Assembly (NCBI RefSeq): GCF_958295425.1
Contig: NC_081146.1
Span: 17,369,458-17,433,457, forward strand
Source of the DNA: Solea solea
Taxonomy: Eukaryota > Chordata > Actinopteri > Pleuronectiformes > Soleidae
Reading direction: 5' to 3'
DNA length: 64,000 nucleotides
Below are positions 36,649 through 49,185 of the stretch, in pieces (position 1 is the first letter of the stretch; the number at the start of each line of letters is the position of its first letter). Below the pieces are notes generated by a model that was not told the DNA's origin, searched no databases, and saw only the letters and a program-made list of their open reading frames with translations. The position numbers and the translations under genes are program-made.

Positions 36649-39600
36649 CCCTCCACCTGGTCATGGGAGTGCCTTTAGGGGAGCTATCAAAGCATTCATA
36701 AAAATCAAGATGTATGTGACATCCAGTGGATTTTCCCCACGCTGCACACAGCAGGCCAAATCAGGAGGGCCAGAGTTGGGGTAAAGTTTCCCTACTTTCC
36801 TTCCCTGACTAGCGGCTGACGCCTGATTGACTGTGATGGGCTTTTTTACGCCCTGCACGTGTTGTTCCGCTGCCCAGTCCTCACCTCATCGTCTGTCCTC
36901 TCAGCATGGCGTTTCTCTGCTCTCTGCTGCTGCTGCATGACTTCTACTTCAGATGTGATTTTGTCTGACCTGAAAACATTCCCCCGCTCATGTACTTCAT
37001 GCTTTGTTCTTAAATAACTCTCTCACCGCAGTGCTCCCCTTACACCCGTGCTTCGTTTACAGATTACGGCGCGCGTAAAAACACATGAAGAGGCCATCGG
37101 ATATTAAGAACATGACTGTTAATGAAAACATGTGCATCTGTAGATCCATCAGCGTCGGCGAGCCACTTGGCTTGTGTGTAAAAAACGTTTTTAAAGTTAG
37201 GACCGATGACACGCACACTCGTATCTGGTGATCAGAAACTCTGGGAAGGGGGCCATGATGGAGGGCTGCCTGACTCCTGTGTGTTCGACCCTGTGAAGAC
37301 TGATTGTTCTGTCTGAAAACACTTAGAGCAAACTGAGAACTCTGAATGTAAAGGAAATAGATGTGTGGGAGGGACTGTGTAAAACAATGACTCAAATCTG
37401 TTTGGTTTAGATGAAACAAAAAGGCTTTCGCTATTATGCTACAGTAGGTAGTAGAATGTTCAAGTGGTCTCATCATGTATGAGCCATGCTTGTCTTTAGT
37501 TGTGTGTTTCAATTTAGCAAAAAATTGCCAAAAGCAGTTATTTAATGTCATTGCTAATCTCATTTGACTCTATATTGCAGAGACACTCACAGCTCTGTAG
37601 AGGGCAGTGTTTGTTTTACTCAACAAGGTCCAAGTGTGGTCAGACCTGGGCATACAGAGTATGGTGGCAGGTGAGAGCAAAGACTGCTGTGTCCAGCCTG
37701 CAGAGATGGTTACATACTTTCCATTCTTTAATGAAGCCCTTCAATGCCTCCTACACTACAGCACTTAATACTCACACAGGCACACACAGACTTTCCAGTG
37801 GTGCATGGCTGCTGATAATAGAATCTACATTGGAGGCCTGTGAAGAATTTAAAAATGCCAAGTGGCCACAGGAGCATAGACATTTGAAGGACACTAATGT
37901 AGGAGCTGAGGCCTAATATAAACAGCATTATTCACATGAAAGCCAGACCACAGCCATTAGGGCTTTGTCAGAGAGGTGGCACTTCTCCACCGGCACCCTA
38001 ATGGCACTTGTCACTTAAACATGCAGATCCATGTATCCACCGATGCCTTTGTAAACTATTTTTTTCCTGCACCTTTATCAGCTGCACAGTGATTTGTCAT
38101 TCTTTATATCACACGAACATTTACAATCTCTGGGATCTCATCAAATCATAACACAAGTCTTCATCCAGAGCCTCAGGGGTTTTTTGTTTCATTTGAAGCA
38201 CGTGCTCCCATAATAACAATCAGTATTCTGCTGAAAAGCAACTAAAGCAGCTGTTCAAATACTCTCTCTTTTTCATTGTGAAACCCAGAATTGAGCTTTT
38301 TTTCACTTTGAGGCCTGTAACTTAGAGCTGCCTGGAGAATATGGCTGGCCAGTTGTTCAGTCTCACACAAAAAAATTATTAATCCTACAGAAACATTGGC
38401 CCACCATTTAACTGGGAGACATCGTTGAACTCCAACATCTTGTGTGGCAAAGGTATACTAGACCAGACCACTGTCAACAGCAGTATAACACGGCCATCCG
38501 ACCAACAGCAGATTGTAACATGAAGCAGAACAAAAAACATCCATGTAATCTTTGAGGAAGATCCAATTGGAAGAAGTGGGGGGAACATACAGTAAAGGGG
38601 AGGCAATGGCGATGAATAACACATTTCTTTTTTGGCTGTGGCTACAATAGCCCACTCAGTAGGAAATTAAACAAATGAAAGTGTTTTCAAAGTTGGAGAC
38701 AACAAAGATGAATTACTTTTGAATTGTTCTCAACAGCCAGAAGACGTAAGCCATCATGCCTCTTAATGGTATGGTTTTGATCAAGGAGAAAATGGGACGG
38801 CCAAGTTGGTTGGTGCTCGGCTGTTTTTGGCCTCCTCGCTCTAAATCCATCTTGTCAACACATTGACCAACTTCCCCTCTCACTGATAGTGTTTAAACTA
38901 CTGCCTTCATTTGAAGACTTAAACTGTTTGAGAGGAAGCAGACAATTATTACTTGTTTTTGTGGTGTGTTTTTCTTTTTTTTAACTCTATCATGGATCTG
39001 TTTTTTTTTTCTATTTGATGAATTGCACAAGTAACTGGTAGAAAACAACGTGTTCAGTGCTGCTGCATACTCTAATACTCAAACTCTGCACAAAGTTAAC
39101 CCCCTTTTATGACTATAACCTTTCAGTTAAGCATGAGTCATTGCTTACACTAGAGGCAATGTTTGTGCCTTTACCTAATTTATATCAACAATATAACGCT
39201 GTAGTTGAGCTGTGGGGGATTTTTGTCGTTGTTGATGTTGTTATTCTGCCTCAATGTAACGTTGGCTGTATGCTGCGTCCTTCATCTGAAAACAGACTCC
39301 GTGAAGCAGTAATATCAGAACTGACAGAGGGAGCATTTGCATGTATACAGCGGCAGCAGAGGGGTTAGTGGGGGCGAGATGTGTTTGTCCTCTCAGACAG
39401 CTGTTTGTGAGCAGTAGAATTCACTTGGGAAACATTTTGCATGTTTAGTCTTGATGAGCAGAATGTTGCCATTGCCTCTATCTGTCTTGACCTAACACAA
39501 ATCACTTCCTGTGTGCAGTGCGGCGACACAAGAACGAAACATTGCTATACTGAGAAATATAGAGCGCTGTGGAGCTGAGAGGCTTAATTGGCATTGTGTG

Positions 39601-39961
39601 AACTCATTTGACAATGGTTTGAATCCCCTGTATATGGACATTTGTTTATATTATAGAGTTATGCACTACAATTTTATATCAATGAACACTCTGCCACTGG
39701 TTGTCAGAGTACAAAAGTCTTTTACCCACTGACCTTCAGTTTACCCAAAAACCAAAAAAAAAAATAAAGCTGTATTTTGTGAATGAGAGACACAATTACT
39801 AATGGGATTTGCATGAACCAGTAAGTCGATTTAGGTTAAATCCCACAGTACCACTCTGTGACCCTTCTACTGGCCAGGCCCATCAGAGATTAAAGGTGAA
39901 CACAGGGGCAAATCGGTTATCAAGTCAGAAACACTCATCGTCAACTTCCCACTGTGCCATA

Positions 39962-39965
<4 letters not shown>

Positions 39966-39996
<31 letters not shown>
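39966..39996. repeat. CA microsatellite
   Basis: About fifteen CA units. Confidence 0.95.
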
Positions 39997-39998
<2 letters not shown>

Positions 39999-40629
39999 TC
40001 AACCCTCATCCTTCCTGCAGCGGAGGTCATGACCCCATGTACCAGTACCAAGAAAGGAATGAGGGTGCGGATGCCTGACGCTTTAAAGCCATAGCTGATC
40101 ATTTCTTAGCCCTGTGAACATAACATTTTATAGGCTAGAGTGGATGTATCCAAAAGTAGTATTCGCCAGAAAATTGTGAAACATTTGGTGTAAGATAAAT
40201 ACTCCAAAAATATTGGAGCCCGGTAGGTTTTTACATGTTAGGATATCATATTATTATAAATCATCACCAACATATACGCCTGCAGAGACAGAAATCTCCC
40301 TACACTATTGAAATTCTTGCTGATGGATTTCCCTGTTACTGAAACAGGTAAGAAAGGAATTTCCTTCCTTAACTGTGTAATAATTTATGATTTCTGTCTC
40401 TAATAGGTCATTCTTTGTCCATATGTGGTTTGTCACCAGCTTGTGTTTCCAAACATTAAGGTTATGGTTTCAGTTTGAGGAACTTCTGCTGTTTCTCATT
40501 AAGGGGAGATTGATACAATTTCGCACGTTAGATTATTTTATCGGAAAGCTGCAAACATGGCCAGAGAATTGGCGCAGTTCTGTTAAAAGGTGAGTCAGCG
40601 TGCTTGGCCAAGGTGCCGGTGGGTGGATT

Positions 40630-40800
40630 TTGTTACCTTTGGACAGAGCCAGACTAGCTGTTTCCACGTTTCTACACTTTATGTTATGCTAAGCTAACCA
40701 TCTAATGGGTGCTGGCTTCTTGCACCACACAGCTATAACGGGGGTATCAATCTTTTCATTTAGTTCACCGCAAACAAAGCAAATAGGCCTGTTTCCTACA
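40630..40800 (+). repeat. Common teleost short interspersed repeat
   Basis: The blocks TTACCTTTGGACAGAGCCAG, TATGCTAAGCTAACCATCT and GGTATCAATCTTTTCATTTA, in this order, are hallmarks of a short repeat seen throughout percomorph genomes. The class (SINE or MITE) is not settled here. Confidence 0.65.
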
Positions 40801-41798
40801 TGAGCAAACTGTGCCTTTAAAAACTGATTCATTATCACTTATTTCACTCAAGGTGACAACATCTCAAAATATAGTTAATTTATTTCACACCGACTCTGAG
40901 TGGGGGGAAAAAAAATGTTATAGGTTTTGGCTCAGCTGTAGTTGGGTTTGTGTCTTTCAGCGCTCCAAACACAGAGAATCTGGAGACATGAGGCCCACTG
41001 AAACTGTAGGAGCCTAAACATAGATGGTTCTTATAATGGAGGACTGATGAGTGACAATATGTATGTCAAAGTTAGTCAAAGAGAGAGAGAGAGAGAGTAG
41101 GAAAGACAGAGACAGAAAATAGTCTGTGTTTGACCAGATGATGTATTAGGTGAGGACTGGAAAATATAAATATGCTCAAAAAAGTGATCCTTTAACATAA
41201 AGTTTTGGCTTTAATCTCATTTTTACACGGAAAAATATGACAAGAATTTGCATGTGCTCATGTTCCTCCGAGAACGATGTATTTGTTTGTCTTATAGTTG
41301 TAGGTGTTAAGTCTGACATGCCATCTACTGTATACTCCATCGGATGGAGTTATAAGTACCAGTTCTCCTGATGCACGTTTTCACAGCCGTTCCATGCACT
41401 TCCAGTTTAAATTGCCTGTCAATGTGTGAGGCACACTTGCTGAATTTTATTAAGTCATAGTAAGTAAGTCATGTAATTTTATAGCACTGGAAGAAGAAAT
41501 TGTGGAATTTGATAAGAGTGGGGAAAGAAATCTCATCAGTTAGAGATGACAGAAAGGAAGGCGTATAATATTAAGGGGGAAGATCAGCGTCAGTGCAGCT
41601 GCAGGTGGTGAATGGGGTAACGTGGAAGTGCAGATGTGGAAATTGAGCAGATGACTAAACGACAAGGGCAAGGACACACTCATTAAAACCCATTGCATGA
41701 TGTTTCAGTTTTCCCCTGCTAAAGCTGCACTAATGAATATTTCCATTTCAAGTTAAATGGGTCACGAATAGAAAATTATAAACAGACGTCAGAGTTTT

Positions 41799-41820
41799 CT
41801 TCTTCTTCTTCTTCTTCTTC
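41799..41820. repeat. CTT microsatellite
   Basis: Seven CTT units. Confidence 0.9.
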
Positions 41821-44800
41821 AGTGTTTTTACAGCAGTTGCCATACGTAATGTTGCCTTACTGCTTCGTTTTTCTGTTCCCTTTGTCCACCCTTGCTATCT
41901 TGTCCCCGTTCCCCTTTAGAGGTTTTGTGTGAGTGCGTGACTTTTCAGTTTTGTTCAGTCCGACATCTCTCATCAACCTTATTTCCAGTAGCAGCTGTTT
42001 GCACTGGAAAAACACATCCATTCAGCTCAGCACCAAACAGCAGTGAATAGCTGATCTTCAGCAGCTAAAAAGACAGATTTGCAAGGAGGACATAGCGTGC
42101 ATCAGAGGCTCTCCGCAAATAGATAAAACTGATTTTTTCATTTTTGCACAGCAGAAATCAAGAATATGGAAATGTTGTACTTCAATACAATCTACTGGTC
42201 CTGTCACAACCATGATAGCTGTAAACCACCTGAATCAGTGAATCAATGACTGTCTAAAATAAGTTTAAATGTTCAGACTTAGTGGATTGCAGCAGTGAGT
42301 AAGTGGCTCCTCAACTGAAAAAACAATGGCTTAAAGTTGTAAAGACCTAATGAAGCATTAGCTCATATGGCTTCTACCCCCACTGCACTCTCTCAGCCTC
42401 CCCCAGATTGCTGGACGTCATGGGGGAAAGAGGTGCATTGATAGTCTGAGTGTCTAATCCATTATCTCTCCAACAACCTGTTGCTCCTCAGCGTCTCAGC
42501 TCTGTCGCTACAACATCCCCTGGGCAGAGGTTTCTTGTACGCTCTGCTGACGGATATCTCCCAGAGCAATTGTTAGTAAACACGATTGAACTGCTTACCC
42601 CAACAACAGGTTTCCTCTAAACCACTAATCCAGGCCGCAGATGAGACCCCCTTTTTACCCTTTTGACCCTTCCATCAGTCCTAACCCCCCCAGTCCTCCT
42701 CCATGGTGGTGGTGGCGGTTGATTTGCTGGTGAGATAAGCCTTGGTGGAATTCCCGTCTGGGTGTTCTTGGGAGTGACCTGGGTGGCAGAGGAGCGTCAG
42801 TTAAAATCACTCAGCACTCCACACAATAAGGAACCAGTCTGAGCCATGGCTGCATTTTGCATCGCTCTTGCCTCTTTCCCGTTTTTGTCTGGTTCCGTCT
42901 TTCCCATTTTAGTTTTACGTCTTGCAGTAGCACGCTGACTTCATTGTGGGACTGTGTGAACTTTTGACAACCTCTAACCCAGGGTAAGAGAGCATTAAAA
43001 AATCTTGCTTTGCATAAATCAAAGAATGAGCTTAACGCTGGAAAAGAGTCTTAGCACCAAGAATGTGATCTAATGCAAATCCGATTTCTTAGGATATGGG
43101 AAAAAAAGTCATATTGGGATCAGGTTTACTGTATTGAAACACAATACAGTGCTATTTTGTGACACACAAGAACACATACACCAGTGACCAATAACCCACA
43201 TTTTGTGGCTAGATTCCTCTGAGAAACCACACCAACCAGAGGAGATGTGCAACGAGTCAGATATTTAATTATGGGTCTCACACCGTCCTTAGAGCTCACG
43301 GGTCCACAGTGGAGAGGCCAGTTGTCTGGGAAAAAATGCTAGGGGTCTAGAGTGGCCTGGCTTAGGCAACGGCCTGGCCATTGTGCCCCAGGAGAAGGTA
43401 ATTAGGAAGTGAAACCTTGACCAGTTGACAGCAGGCTTTGTTCAGGGGCGAGTGGGCCAAGAGAAATGCTTTTGAAAGGTTTTTCACTTTCTTTTCTGGG
43501 GCGACCTCAACCCTTCCTCCAGAAACATGCTGGGGGAGATCATATAAGTTTCTGAGGAAAAATGCATGGGAGGGGGGTTAAGTGGTTTTTATTGAAAGGG
43601 AAGAAATCTACAGGCAGTGCGTTGTTTGACAAGACTACCAAAGCAAATATACAGCATACAGTATCTGTTTACCAAAAATGTCATTTCTAATCCATGTGGA
43701 GCTACAGTTCAAGCAAAACATATTTATTTCCTTACATTCTGTAACACATATTAAGTTCTATAAATTCTGGTAATTATGCTAATACTACCCACATCCTGGG
43801 CAGAAATCGGCAGTCTGTTCTGTTCAGGGTCCAGTACAGCCACCTCTGCTTTTAGTGCTGCAGCTGGAGCTGGAGCTGCCAGCCAGCCCATAATCAACTC
43901 TGCTGTCTACATTTCCTGCACTGTACATTTGCTCTCCAGCATGAAAGCAGTGGCCAAGTGACCAGCACCAGGGCTGTAAGGGCATCCAGCACTGGGACCC
44001 GTGCCTGTCCTGTCCCTGTCGACCCCGGCAGCTCTGCTCTCAGCTCCTAACATGGCAGGAAAAGTGTGAACATGGCTTTGGCAGACTGCAGGTCATTTCA
44101 CCATCATTACCACAGGCCAGTCAGGGAAACTCCTTAAACAGATGGTGTATAAGCCCCTGCAAAGCAACTTCTTGTACTATTGATTCCAACCAGAGGTTTT
44201 TCAGGAATAATCACTGAAATATTTAACATAAAAAAATGACATAGCTACTCAGGTTGGTTTCACCGTGTCTGTGTGTGCCAACAGAGACCAGGGAGGGCAG
44301 CAACCATGTCAGCGGAGATCCTCTTTGGGCCAGGTCATACTCTGTGTGTTCCATGTCCTCGGAGAGCTGCTTCACATACATGCCCATGTTGATACTATAT
44401 AAGGGACAACATTAGTCTTATGTTCCACGCATGCAGATACCTGACCCAACTCAGACCTGGTTTGGACAAAAATCACATCAATTGACATGGTCATTTCATG
44501 TTCTTTTAAAATAGGATGAGTACATTAGGATTAATTCAAATGGCATGTTTTGGTTTGTGTATTCATGAATTGCTCTCTTGAGACTATGGTGTGAACATAT
44601 ATATAGATGTAAAAAAGAAATTAGAAAAAAAATGTAGAAACTGATAAGTGACATGTGACGTACAAGACTGTAATGCATATTTGATCACACATCCCATTTA
44701 AGGCGTGGCTTGTTTTCTTTAAGTGATAGTTTGTACATGTGTGGATACCATTATGAGTTTTATACAACCCTGCAGAGCTGCCAGCATGGCTCTTGACTAC

Positions 44801-46704
44801 CATGTATTCAGGGAGAACACAATGCAAATTTCACAGATGGCGTAATTGCACACAAAGTCGATTTATAATCCACAGTCATATGAGTTCAGAATATTTCAGA
44901 ACCAAGGTCTTAATGAAGGGGTTTCATTAACCCACAGAGTTGTGAAGGAAATAACAGAGGCACCCACACTCTGTGGTGTTGTGATTTAAATAAGAAGCTG
45001 GTCTGCTCATACAACACACACATGTGCATGAATATAGGGCTGCATTGTTACCAGGATGCTTACAGAGAGTCCAGTGGTCCAGTTTACAAATAAAATAACA
45101 GCTGTGAAAATATAGCAACAAATAAAAACCACAAATAATGTATTGCGAGACACTTTACTACAAAGACTACATGGAATCATACAGAATATCTTATACATAC
45201 AGAATATTCGACATTGCCAAAAAGCAACAAAACTGAAACAGAAGCATCATGGAAAAAAAAAACCAAAACATTAGAACAATGTGGAATAATCATGTTTTTG
45301 ACCTGCAAAGCCCATGACCACAACAAACAGATTCCTCTGTGTTTGAGCCTTGCAGCTAGTCTATAAAACACCAGAAAGAAGACAATAGGAATCTTCGTGT
45401 CCTTTGTTATCCTCTTTGTTCTCTGCCTTATAATAGGAAGCTGTTTAGGCAGCAGTTTCATCCACTTAGTCTCAAGTTTGATTTGGTTTTAACTGAGCAA
45501 ATTATATGTGTAGATGTTTTCTGAGTGAGTAAACCAACATCACATGGGCACAGGGTCATTAAATAAATCCCTGAGTTGCATGCTAAGGTGCCATGACCTC
45601 GTGAATCAGCAGTAAAGAGACAATTGCAACAATAAGTGTTTATTTTTTCCAAAAGCCTGATATTCACTTGTTAGCCTGAGTTGATAACAGAAATGACCTA
45701 TTATATATCTGCAAAGACAATAAAAAACAATGTTAATAAAGGAACAATTCATTGAACTGCATAATGTGGATCTTCAAACACATTACATCATTATGCTGTG
45801 GAAAAAAAATGCATCACCTTCTTGAGATGGTTTTTCTTTAATATAAACATTTTATGAAGTTGCTATAGAAAACCTGCAGCTTTATGGGTGGTTTTGTGCT
45901 GCTGTCATGAATTTGAAGTGCTTACGTCTCTTAGTGCAGGTGTCACTAATAGGCTTTTCCAAGTAAATGAAGTCAACTGATTGCTCTTGACTTTCTCCTG
46001 GAGTCTGCAGAGCTGGGACAGGGATCAGTCCTCCGTGACTACGGTGATTAAAGTTTTTATGTAGTTGACAGAGAAAGTTACAAAATGCCAAGGGACATTT
46101 AGATTAATGATGGCTAGCACCGAGGCCAGCATTATGTCACACTAAATGAGAGCTGAAGAGACACAGGGATGACATTTTTACAGACCCAGTGCATATAAAC
46201 ACATTTGTGTGTATTTGTAAGGTAAGATGTGCCAAACACACAAAACGAGAACCACCACACACACGAGCACACATATACACTTCTAAAAGACTTAACTATA
46301 ACACTCTGTGGCCGCTGTTGTGTCCTGTAAGTGTGTGTATATGTGTGGTGAGTGCCATAGTTGGCTGGTGGGCCAGTGTTTGATGATGAAGTCATCAGTT
46401 TAAGTAAACTCCAGATGGCCAGGCAGAAAGTAAAACAAGTACCATCTGCTTGGATTCAACTGCTGCTCAACTTCTCCCCTCTCTGTTTCCCCTCCTCTCT
46501 CTGTTGGCACAGCAAAGGACTGGAGTACTCAGAACATTAATGCCATTAGTGAAATGTTTCAGAAGAGGCAGCCAAGCACAATGCATTACACTAGCACTAC
46601 ATTACCACCAAGGTGCCTGTTCCTGGGCTTATTCAGTCACAAGGTAATACACAACCTGAAAATCAACTGTGGAACTAAAATGTGTGATAGTGCAGTTATA
46701 CCCC

Positions 46705-46730
46705 CCCCAACACACACACACACACACACT
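46705..46730. repeat. Poly-C followed by CA repeat
   Basis: Eight C followed by a CA run. Confidence 0.9.
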
Positions 46731-47109
46731 ACACTGATTAATACATTACCAATGGTGTACAGACATATTTGACATGTAGATAAACATTGACTAATACACA
46801 CTATAAGGCCAAACATTAGACAGCTTGCATGTAGTTTGACCATTGTCAGTACAAAACAACACTTCGGGGCAGATGTACTAACATGTTTGCAGTTTCAGAT
46901 GTTAATCCATCGAAATATGCTCCACAACACATGGGATGCTACGTAGAAGAACAACGAACATGTTTAAAAGCAGAGACTTTATACAGCAGGATTGCAAACT
47001 GCCATCTTCTTACTCATAGACATACGGGAGAGTGGGATTTTCACGGAAAAGCAAGGGAGAAGATGGGCAAAAAAAAATCTGTAAAGTATGAATGTGAAAT
47101 ATGAAAAAA

Positions 47110-47110
47110 C

Positions 47111-47141
<31 letters not shown>

Positions 47142-47142
47142 A
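47110..47142. repeat. ATA microsatellite
   Basis: TAA/ATA units with one interruption. Confidence 0.9.
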
Positions 47143-48085
47143 TGTTTTACTTTTTGGTGCCTTGGCGTTTAATTTAGCCTGAGCAAAGTTAAACAATAGT
47201 AGTGCAAGTGTAACAACATGTGTAATCCAGGTTTGCAAATTTCCTTTACTGGATAAATGGAGGCCCATTCGGCTAGAGTGCAGCTCTGGTTCCATTTTTC
47301 TGTCCAAACCAAACCAAGCCAAGCACTGCTTGTGCCGTTCGCTGATATGAGACACACAGATGTAGAATCAAAATATGTATGATCAAGCTGGTGTGAATGA
47401 ACCCCTTCAGACAGGTGTACCCACACCCTCAATTGCACTTACCACTGACGGCAAAGGCTGCAGGCATGGTACATCCAATGCAAATCTAAGAAACACAGCA
47501 TGTAGTATCTGTAATCTGGCACAGTCACTGTTGATGCTGTGCTCGAATAATCTTTGTGCGTCTCCCCCATAAATCAAAATTACGCAAAGTGTCAACACAC
47601 TGATGATTGGCTAACAAAATGTTTACTTGGTTGGGTTAAAATAAAAAAAATAAAAACACCACTGTTAGCTAGACATAAAAAAAAATTCACATTGTTTTTG
47701 AATCTTTGAATCTTAAAATGACCAGGCTCCATCTAACTGACATGCTCACTGTATACCATACACTCCTGAGAGAACTCTGAGATCATCAAACAAAGGTCAC
47801 CTTATTATCAAAGAATACATTGAAAATTCATCTTCCATCTCTTTGTGCACACTAATGAAGAGAGATGAGCTACCACCGTGTCGTCTTTTGTTGATTGACT
47901 GTTTGACAAAGAATAAAAATGCCTGCTTTGTCTGAAGCTCCAATGCTCCAAAGTTCCAAAGTAAAATGCCAATCCACTTCCTATTAGATAAGATACATAG
48001 TCTAATTTCAAATTCCTGGAAAAAGTTGTGGTGTAATAATGAATTCATTATGAAGTTCTTTGTTGGGTCATGACTTGCTTTTCCT

Positions 48086-48132
48086 TGAGAGAGAGAGAGA
48101 GAGAGAGAGTGTGTGTGTGTGTGTGTGTGTGT
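48086..48132. repeat. Compound GA/GT microsatellite
   Basis: A GA run joins a GT run at 48109. It lies about 315 bases before the Harbinger MITE. Confidence 0.95.
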
Positions 48133-48446
48133 CTGCCTGCATGTGAGTGTGAGATGGGTTGCAGGTGTGCATTGTTTGATTGAATGACTTGGTGTGAGTG
48201 TCTGGGTGGATCCTGGGAGCTGATTGGTCCTGCACAGGAGGTCCTAGTATAAGAGGCCTGATCATCCCAGCTGCAGTGGACCTCCTTTGAGCCACTCACA
48301 GCCGGCAGACATTTTGTGCTTGTTTTTCATAAACCTTTAAAATGCTTTGTTTAGTGTGTTGCTGGTGGTTTCTTGGGAGGTGGGAAGAGGGCGTCTCCAT
48401 ACTCTTGTTGTGATCATGTTTTTCCTAGGCCTAACAAGTACATTTA

Positions 48447-49185
48447 TGGCGCATTTCCACTGGCTCTACTCGCCTCGCCTCGCCTCGGCACGACACGGCA
48501 CAATTAGGTTGCATCTCCACTACAAAAAAGTACCTACTTAACGTGGGCGGAGTCATCACTGCGCGGCTGAGTGAAACTGCGGTGACTTGTTTTATGCAGT
48601 GACTTCGTTTTATACGCGACACACACCAACCCACACACACACACACACACACACAAGTGACTAGTGACTTTACACCACACTTCTGTAGTTGTTGGAGATT
48701 AACCCACGTTTTTAGGATTGTTAAGTAGTTAATTTATCTACAATTTGGCACTGTTCGGCTTGATTTCTGTCCACACGTCTCCGGAGTACAGCCTCCTACT
48801 CCACAGACTACAGTGGCAGTGGTCTGTGGCTCGCGATCAGCGGCGCTGTCCCTAAATACACCACTCCACTTTAAAAGACTCCTGTTAAATATAGAGGTTT
48901 CCCTGGTAGTTGTTGGAGATTAACCCAAATTGTTCGGATTGTTAAGTAGTTCTAAGTGATCTACAGTTTGGCGCTGTTCGGCTTGATTTCTGTGTGGGAG
49001 GTCTCTTCCTGTGACGGGACTCAGCGGCCAGCAGTCTGACCAATCATCGCATAGTACCTGCTTTTAAGCACGCTTGGTACCTCGTCTGAGCAGGTACTAA
49101 AAATAGTACCTGGTACCGGGTACTAGGCTAGTGGAAACGCTACTTAAACCATGGCGTGGCGAGTAGAGCCGGTGGAAATGCGCCA
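48447..49185. mobile_element. Non-autonomous PIF/Harbinger-type MITE with TTA target duplications
   Basis: The terminal inverted repeats begin TGGCGCATTTCCAC and extend about 28 bases with one T/C mismatch. Both sides are flanked by TTA (48444-48446 and 49186-49188), the three-base target duplication expected of PIF/Harbinger elements. Inside are a CA run (48630-48655) and two diverged copies of a roughly 100-base unit starting GTAGTTGTTGGAGATTAACC near 48685 and 48905. No transposase is encoded, so it would depend on a source elsewhere. Confidence 0.85.

Larger units (their letters stand above)
29096..40629. other. Intergenic, no gene recognised
   Basis: AT-rich, with a repeat at 33560-33710 and small simple repeats. 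The open frames at 29316-29747 (143 codons), 30874-31245 (minus) and 37057-37563 (minus) match nothing known to me. 34850-35260 and 36360-36970 are GC-richer and could be regulatory or leader sequence. Confidence 0.55.
40801..48443. other. Intergenic, no gene recognised
   Basis: Several microsatellites. 42380-42800 and 43260-44100 are less AT-rich and complex. A protein-like minus-strand frame at 44223-44387 is noted in the findings but is not supported as a gene. Confidence 0.55.

Noticed and set aside
37057..37563. 168-codon minus-strand open frame
   Set aside because: Longest frame in the window, but the composition is not protein-like, no motif is recognisable and no splice context supports it.
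37545..37916. 123-codon plus-strand open frame
   Set aside because: No motif or family resemblance, and no splice or promoter support.
39600..39650. GTTTGAATCCCC resembling a tRNA T-arm
   Set aside because: No matching acceptor stem, D-arm or anticodon arm at the right spacing.
47797..48048. Overlapping minus-strand frames
   Set aside because: Low-information sequence with no recognisable domain.
48048..48299. Minus-strand frames with His-Thr and Leu-Ser runs
   Set aside because: They are translations of the GA/GT microsatellite.
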